A stretch of DNA of 64,000 bases from Pseudobacteroides cellulosolvens ATCC 35603 = DSM 2933 (GTDB lineage Bacteria; Bacillota; Clostridia; Acetivibrionales; DSM-2933), in assembly GCF_001262605.1 (NCBI RefSeq), contig NZ_LGTC01000001.1, positions 1,536,501 to 1,600,500 of the forward strand, read 5' to 3'. Below, piece by piece: positions 59,399 to 64,000 of the stretch (within the stretch, counting starts at the first letter, position 1; each line of letters starts with the position of its first letter). A program made the translations under genes and the position numbers. The notes below the pieces were generated by a model. It was not told the DNA's origin. It ran no database searches and was given only the letters and a program-made list of their open reading frames with translations.

Positions 59399-60631
59399 AT
59401 GCGAATGATCAGAATGAAAAAAAATCATAATGCAAGCATACTCAGTATGGCATTATTAATTATTTACCTTGTATTTATTGCTGTATCATATAATACTGTT
59501 TATGCGGGAGATTCCGACTATAAAGATATAAAAGGGCATTGGGCAGAAGATTATTTAAGCGATTTAATCGATAAAAGCTACATAAAAGGCGTTAAGGTAA
59601 AAGGTGAATTGCTGGTTCAGCCAAACAGAAATATAACCAGAGCTGAGTTTCTGACAATTTTGATGAGGACAGGAGATTATGAAATAAATCCTGCTGGTCT
59701 TGTAAGTTTTTCTGACGTAAAGGAGAAAGCCTGGTTTAAAGAAAGTATTGATAAAGCTGCAAGTAATGGGATTACCGGTGGATATCCCGATGGTACATTT
59801 AAGCCTAACAATCAAATATCAAGGGCTGAAATCGCATCCTTGATCGCAAGAATTGGACAATTTGAGCTTAAAGAAACCTCCGAAACCGATACATTTAAAG
59901 ATATTAAAAGCAGCAAGTGGTATTATAATAGTGTAATTATGGCAAAGCAAAATGGTATTATTGGAGGTTATCCGGACGGCTCATTTAAACCTGATGGTAA
60001 AGCAACAAGAGCAGAAGTTGCTACTATGATTTTCAATTATTTAAAACATTTAAAAGGTGACAGCACTCCATCATCCACATTGGAAACAGCGGTGTCGACA
60101 CCAACGCCTACTTCAAAGGTAATTTCAATGCCGACAAGTATAGTACCTGGAACAGAACCGGACCCGACTCTTCCTCCTGAATTGAGAGGTGAACCTGAGC
60201 GTGATATTACCAAGATTTACGCTTATGATATAAAAGGTCTTAATAGGTCTGAAATACTATACAGTATAAATTATATAAACCTCCATGATTTGGGTAAATT
60301 TAGTGTAAAGATAACTTTTGATCCGTCGAAACTAGCTGTTTCAAATGTATTTGAGGGCACTGCCAAGGACAGTAAATTTATCGTAGCTAATGGTAATATA
60401 GATTTAAGTAACGCTGCAAACGGACAAATAATTATATCTTCAAACGATAATTCTGATATTGCATTTACCGACGGTTCTCTTTTTATTATTAAATTCAAAG
60501 TACTACCCGATGCATCAGGCACAACCGATATAAAAATTTCCGGAATAGACACTGAAAAGCCTGAGTTTTACAAAATTAACGGTGACAAAATACAAGATAT
60601 CGAAATCCAAAACGGATCTATCACATTTTAG
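59399..60631 (+). CDS. SLH-anchored protein with a C-terminal cohesin-like domain
   Basis: Start ATG 59399, or 59405 which is better spaced from AGGGGG. The 410-residue protein has a signal peptide (cut near VYAGDS). Three SLH motifs occur at ~37-85, 100-150 and 164-212 (ITRAEFLTILMR, ISRAEIASLIAR, ATRAEVATMIFNY). A Thr/Pro linker (STPTPTS) runs to ~265. The C-terminal ~140-residue beta-sandwich has cohesin-like spacing (FSVKITFDPSKLAVSNVFEG, DGSLFIIKFKVLPDASGTTD, final IEIQNGSITF). The SLH part should hold it on the wall. The cohesin-like part would then bind a dockerin or another ligand. The cohesin assignment is by pattern only. Confidence 0.8.
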   Translation: MRMIRMKKNHNASILSMALLIIYLVFIAVSYNTVYAGDSDYKDIKGHWAEDYLSDLIDKSYIKGVKVKGELLVQPNRNITRAEFLTILMRTGDYEINPAGLVSFSDVKEKAWFKESIDKAASNGITGGYPDGTFKPNNQISRAEIASLIARIGQFELKETSETDTFKDIKSSKWYYNSVIMAKQNGIIGGYPDGSFKPDGKATRAEVATMIFNYLKHLKGDSTPSSTLETAVSTPTPTSKVISMPTSIVPGTEPDPTLPPELRGEPERDITKIYAYDIKGLNRSEILYSINYINLHDLGKFSVKITFDPSKLAVSNVFEGTAKDSKFIVANGNIDLSNAANGQIIISSNDNSDIAFTDGSLFIIKFKVLPDASGTTDIKISGIDTEKPEFYKINGDKIQDIEIQNGSITF

Positions 60632-60657
60632 TCATCAATGGTTTTAGTAGCTAAAAT

Positions 60658-60693
60658 GAGCTGTCTACAATGGGCAGCTCTTTATTTTATTTG
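60658..60693 (+). terminator. Terminator of the vWA/SLH operon
   Basis: GAGCTGTC / GGCAGCTC stem with a 7-base loop followed by TTTATTTTATTT, 27 bp after the stop codon. Confidence 0.8.
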
Positions 60694-60731
60694 TACTTGC
60701 AAATTAAATATTTTTTATTCCATCCACATCC

Positions 60732-61559
60732 TCAAGGGATCAATTGTTCTATTTTGTCCTTTATAATTACTATATCAATTCTCCGGTTTTTTGCCCGATT
60801 AGCTTCGGAGTTATTGGGTAGAATAGGTTTAAATTCACCGCTTGCAGTTGAAGTTAGTTGCTGGGATGGAAGTCCGGACTGCTTAGCCAGGAACAGAACT
60901 ACATTAATGGAACGCTTGGCCGAAAGTTCCCAATTTGAGGGGTATTGTGAATTGTGAATAGGTATGCTATCGGTATGCCCTTCTACAATTATGTCATTAT
61001 CTAATTTCTTGAGCATTTGACCAATTTTTCCCAAGACACTCAATCCGGATTTCTTTATATCCGCAAAACCTGAATCAAAAAGAATGACTGAATCAATTCT
61101 TAATATCACTTTATCTTGGGTTTCCAGCAATTTTACATTATCACTTATTTTTTCTTCTTTGATAGTGATTTCCAGTTCTTTCTTTACATCTTCCATCGTA
61201 ATTTTACTCTTTTCCAGTTCTTTCTTTGCATCCTTCGTTGCAGATTCACTCTTTTCCTTTTCTCCTTCAGTACTATCTCCTTCTTTGGACTCCTTTGCAT
61301 ATCCATTATTACTTTCCAAAATTGCAATCATATCCTTTCCCTTATTTGTATCAAACATTTCACCATTACTGGTATGGGTAAAGCTGCTTCTTAATGACTT
61401 TGCAACCTCCATAAATTTTTGCTTATCAAGTGTTGCCATAGAAAAAAGAAGTATAAAAAAAGTCAGCAGGAGTGTAACCAGATCGCTATAGGTAACCATC
61501 CATTCAGGTGCACCTTCAGATTGTTCTTCCTCTGGTTCATTTAGATTAGATTTAGCCAT
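60732..61559 (-). CDS. motB: Flagellar motor stator protein MotB
   Basis: The 275-residue protein has the single membrane helix with the proton-carrying Asp in WMVTYSDLVTLLLTFFILLF, a charged Lys/Glu coiled linker (~80-135), and a C-terminal OmpA-type peptidoglycan-binding domain (VEGHTDSIPIHNSQYPSNWE, NRAKNRRIDIVI). It pairs with MotA, encoded 27 bp upstream, to drive flagellar rotation. No other flagellar gene is in the window. Confidence 0.92.
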   Translation of the reverse strand: MAKSNLNEPEEEQSEGAPEWMVTYSDLVTLLLTFFILLFSMATLDKQKFMEVAKSLRSSFTHTSNGEMFDTNKGKDMIAILESNNGYAKESKEGDSTEGEKEKSESATKDAKKELEKSKITMEDVKKELEITIKEEKISDNVKLLETQDKVILRIDSVILFDSGFADIKKSGLSVLGKIGQMLKKLDNDIIVEGHTDSIPIHNSQYPSNWELSAKRSINVVLFLAKQSGLPSQQLTSTASGEFKPILPNNSEANRAKNRRIDIVIIKDKIEQLIP

Positions 61560-61586
61560 ATATACACCTCAAAGTCAAATTTAAAA

Positions 61587-62375
61587 TTAAGTTTTGCTTT
61601 CAGAACGATACTTCTCATCATAAATCATCTTGTCCTGAGGAGATAAAAACGTCTTGAGTTTATGTTCCATTATCTTTGGGTTTTCCCCTGCTTGAATGGA
61701 TAAAATACCTTCTATGGTAAGTGTTTTAAGCTGAACTTCTTCTTTACTTGAAGTAGCAAGCTTTGCAGCCATCGGAGTACATATAAAGTTTGCAAGAAGG
61801 CTTCCATAGAAAGTCGTAATTAATGCAACAGCCATTGAAGGGCCGATCTTAGTGGGGTCATCAAGAGCCTTTAATAAGTTGATTAACCCTATCAGAGTTC
61901 CAATCATACCCCACGCCGGAAACATTGCTGCAAGAGTTTTAAACAATCCCTGACCCTTTGTATGCCGTTTTTGCAAATTTGTTAGCTCCAACTCGAGAGA
62001 TTCCCTTACAATATCAGCTTCAGTTCCATCTATAACCAGCTGTATAGCATTTTTTAAAAAATCATCTTCAATTTTTTCAAGGTTACTTTCCAGAGCCAAT
62101 AGCCCTTCACGCCTTGCAAGAGTAGAAAGTTGTACAAGTTCCTGTATAATCTCAAATGGAGGTTTTGAATTATTTTTAAATGTTTTTACAGCTACTTTCA
62201 TAAGTGCTGCTACTTCTTTTATACGATAGCTTATTAAGACAGAACACAATCCACCGCCAATAACGATAAAAATGGATGGTATATCAAAAAAGGCCAAAAG
62301 ACTGCCGCCAAGGAGAATAGATATAATAAGACATATAACTCCTGCTATAAGACCGATTAGTGTAGCGATATCCAT
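61587..62375 (-). CDS. motA: Flagellar motor stator protein MotA
   Basis: The 262-residue protein has four membrane helices, the conserved PAWGMIGTLIGLINLLKAL and GPSMAVALITTFYGSLLANF regions facing the channel, and a cytoplasmic loop with RREGLLALE. Start ATG 62375 follows TTAAGGAGC. First gene of the motAB operon. Confidence 0.93.
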   Translation of the reverse strand: MDIATLIGLIAGVICLIISILLGGSLLAFFDIPSIFIVIGGGLCSVLISYRIKEVAALMKVAVKTFKNNSKPPFEIIQELVQLSTLARREGLLALESNLEKIEDDFLKNAIQLVIDGTEADIVRESLELELTNLQKRHTKGQGLFKTLAAMFPAWGMIGTLIGLINLLKALDDPTKIGPSMAVALITTFYGSLLANFICTPMAAKLATSSKEEVQLKTLTIEGILSIQAGENPKIMEHKLKTFLSPQDKMIYDEKYRSESKT

Positions 62376-62655
62376 AATAGCTCCTTAATATAATCTGTTT
62401 TATATTTATGACGTTAATAATTTCGGATGATATTGAGAAATATTTTATAACTTTTTATTATGTATTTAAATACTTGTATACAATTTATACATATTAACTT
62501 TAAACTCTTTAAAAATATCGTTAAATAAAAAAACTTCTTTGCCGATATCTTTAAGGCTTACAATATTAAAAGTGTTGAAAAAAATCTAAAATGTTTCATT
62601 TGACTATAGCATTTTTTGCCAAGTATGTCAGGAAGCATTCTAAAAGGGGTGTCAT
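62376..62655. other. Divergent promoter region of motAB and the permease
   Basis: 280 bp, AT-rich, no gene. One end of the palindromic repeat family (AATATTAAAAGTGTT) lies at 62562-62576 without a partner. Confidence 0.5.
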
Positions 62656-63936
62656 ATGGAAAAAGAAACAATGAGCATGATTATATCCGGTTCAATTTTT
62701 GTTATTGCTTATATACTTATTATTACCGACAAAATTGAAAGAACTCTAATTGCACTATGCGGAGCTGCACTTATGATATTTCTAAGGGTTCTCAGTCAGG
62801 AAAAGGCATTTCATGAAATCGACTACAATACCTTAGGACTTCTTATCAGCATGATGGTTATTGTAATAATTACGAGAAAAACCGGGGTTTTTGAGTATCT
62901 AGGTATCAAAACGGTTAAACTGGCAAAAGGTGAGCCCTGGAAAATTATGCTTTTTCTATCAATAATAACAGGAGTTTTATCTGCATTCCTTGATAATGTT
63001 ACAACAATTTTGTTGATCATTCCGTTAACATTTAGTGTTGCTAAGGACCTTCATATTAATCCTGTTCCATTTATTATTGCTCAAATATTCGCATCCAATA
63101 CAGGGGGAACTGCCACTTTAATAGGCGATCCACCAAACATCATGATTGGCGGAGCTATAGGTCTCAGCTTCATGGATTTCATAAAAAATGTTGCAGGAGT
63201 CGCCTTTTTTAACTTAATTGTTACCAGTGTACTTTATGTAATATTCTACAGGAGTAAAATTCATACTCTTGATGAAAACAAGAAGAAAGTAATTATGATG
63301 AATGAAAATGAAGCAATTAAAGATAAATGGCTTATGGTGAAGTCCTTAACTGTTTTAGGTCTTACAATACTAGGGTTTATGTTGCATGGCGTATTTCACT
63401 ATGAGTCTGCTACAATTGCTATTGCAGGTGCAGTTGTATTACTTCTTATTTCAGGGCATAAGCCTCACAAAATATTTGAAGAAATTGAGTGGAACACAAT
63501 ATTCTTTTTTGCAGGATTATTTATTCTAGTTGGTGGTATTAAAGAAAGCGGACTCATCAAGCTATTGGCAGAAGGAATTCTTGATGTAACAAACGGAAAT
63601 CCCACGCTGACAATGCTTGGAATTCTATGGGTCTCCGCAATAGCATCTGCTTTTGTTGATAATATTCCATTTGTTGCAACCATGATCCCAATGATTCAGG
63701 ATTTGGGAGACATGTCAAATATGGATCTAGGGCCGCTGTGGTGGGCACTGTCACTTGGTGCATGTCTAGGCGGTAATGGCACAATTATTGGTGCAAGTGC
63801 AAATGTAATAGCTTCGGGAATGGCTTTGGAGCATGGGCACAAGATCACTTTCGGAAAGTTCTTTAAGGTTGCTTTTCCAATGATGATTATCACATTGATT
63901 ATTTCTACAATTTACATGATCATTTTTTATGTATAG
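62656..63936 (+). CDS. ArsB/NhaD-superfamily (SLC13-type) permease
   Basis: The 426-residue protein has about ten to twelve membrane segments and the two family hallmarks: FLDNVTTILLIIPLTF with NTGGTATLIGDPPN in the first half, and AFVDNIPFVATMIPM with GGNGTIIGASANVIA in the second. The layout resembles the ArsB / P-protein group of anion transporters. Arsenite, dicarboxylate or Na+/H+ exchange cannot be separated by sequence reading. No ars genes adjoin. AAAAGGGG precedes the start. Confidence 0.85.
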   Translation: MEKETMSMIISGSIFVIAYILIITDKIERTLIALCGAALMIFLRVLSQEKAFHEIDYNTLGLLISMMVIVIITRKTGVFEYLGIKTVKLAKGEPWKIMLFLSIITGVLSAFLDNVTTILLIIPLTFSVAKDLHINPVPFIIAQIFASNTGGTATLIGDPPNIMIGGAIGLSFMDFIKNVAGVAFFNLIVTSVLYVIFYRSKIHTLDENKKKVIMMNENEAIKDKWLMVKSLTVLGLTILGFMLHGVFHYESATIAIAGAVVLLLISGHKPHKIFEEIEWNTIFFFAGLFILVGGIKESGLIKLLAEGILDVTNGNPTLTMLGILWVSAIASAFVDNIPFVATMIPMIQDLGDMSNMDLGPLWWALSLGACLGGNGTIIGASANVIASGMALEHGHKITFGKFFKVAFPMMIITLIISTIYMIIFYV

Positions 63937-64000
63937 TCACCAATTTGAATGAAAAAACATAATCCACACCAAAACTTGTTATTGAGTGAGTAATTTTATC

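Overview
The window looks like a chromosomal segment from a low-GC, anaerobic, cellulosome-producing Firmicute of the Acetivibrio / Pseudobacteroides / Clostridium thermocellum type. The evidence is a scaffoldin-like protein with ten type II cohesin modules and a C-terminal dockerin, several S-layer-homology (SLH) proteins, a clostridial-type sugar ABC transporter, flagellar motAB and a very IS-rich chromosome. The species cannot be fixed from the sequence alone. I saw no rRNA, tRNA, CRISPR array or known riboswitch.

Layout. (1) 1-16.75 kb, minus strand: two secreted or surface genes in tandem. An SLH/CARDB protein is followed by one enormous RCC1/FN3 protein of more than 4400 codons that runs off the left edge. 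The giant protein holds five arrays of exactly seven RCC1 repeats, each followed by FN3 domains, and is now cut into four reading frames by three single-base losses in short homopolymers. (2) 17-37.6 kb: an IS graveyard with IS110, IS1182, IS91-like, IS4, IS66 and IS3 material, nested, truncated and inverted. It also holds a GH25 lysozyme gene and an intact sensor kinase/response regulator pair. A 158-bp direct repeat brackets one IS block and a 31-bp direct repeat brackets another. (3) 37.6-42.6 kb: a small ferredoxin-like protein, leuCD, a tRNA-dihydrouridine synthase and a PAF-acetylhydrolase-like hydrolase. (4) 42.8-48.4 kb: the ten-cohesin scaffoldin. (5) 49.3-53.3 kb: a ChvE/MmsAB-type sugar ABC transporter whose permease is frameshifted. 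(6) 53.4-56.3 kb: a small membrane protein, a GT1 glycosyltransferase and two translationally coupled unknown genes, with palindromic intergenic repeats. (7) 56.7-60.6 kb: a two-gene surface operon, a vWA/ricin-like protein followed by an SLH protein with a C-terminal cohesin-like domain. (8) 60.7-64 kb: motB and motA on the minus strand, and a divergent ArsB/NhaD-superfamily permease.

How it fits together: much of the non-IS coding capacity concerns the cell surface and polysaccharide use. The scaffoldin would gather proteins through its cohesins and dock onto another scaffoldin through its dockerin. SLH proteins tether modules to the wall, and the ABC transporter imports sugars. The most notable items are the five 7-repeat RCC1 arrays, the vWA/SLH-cohesin pair, a dispersed ~100-bp palindromic repeat family, a long inverted repeat in the leader of an IS110 element (possible guide-RNA region), and a recurring pattern of homopolymer indels that could be assembly error or real decay.
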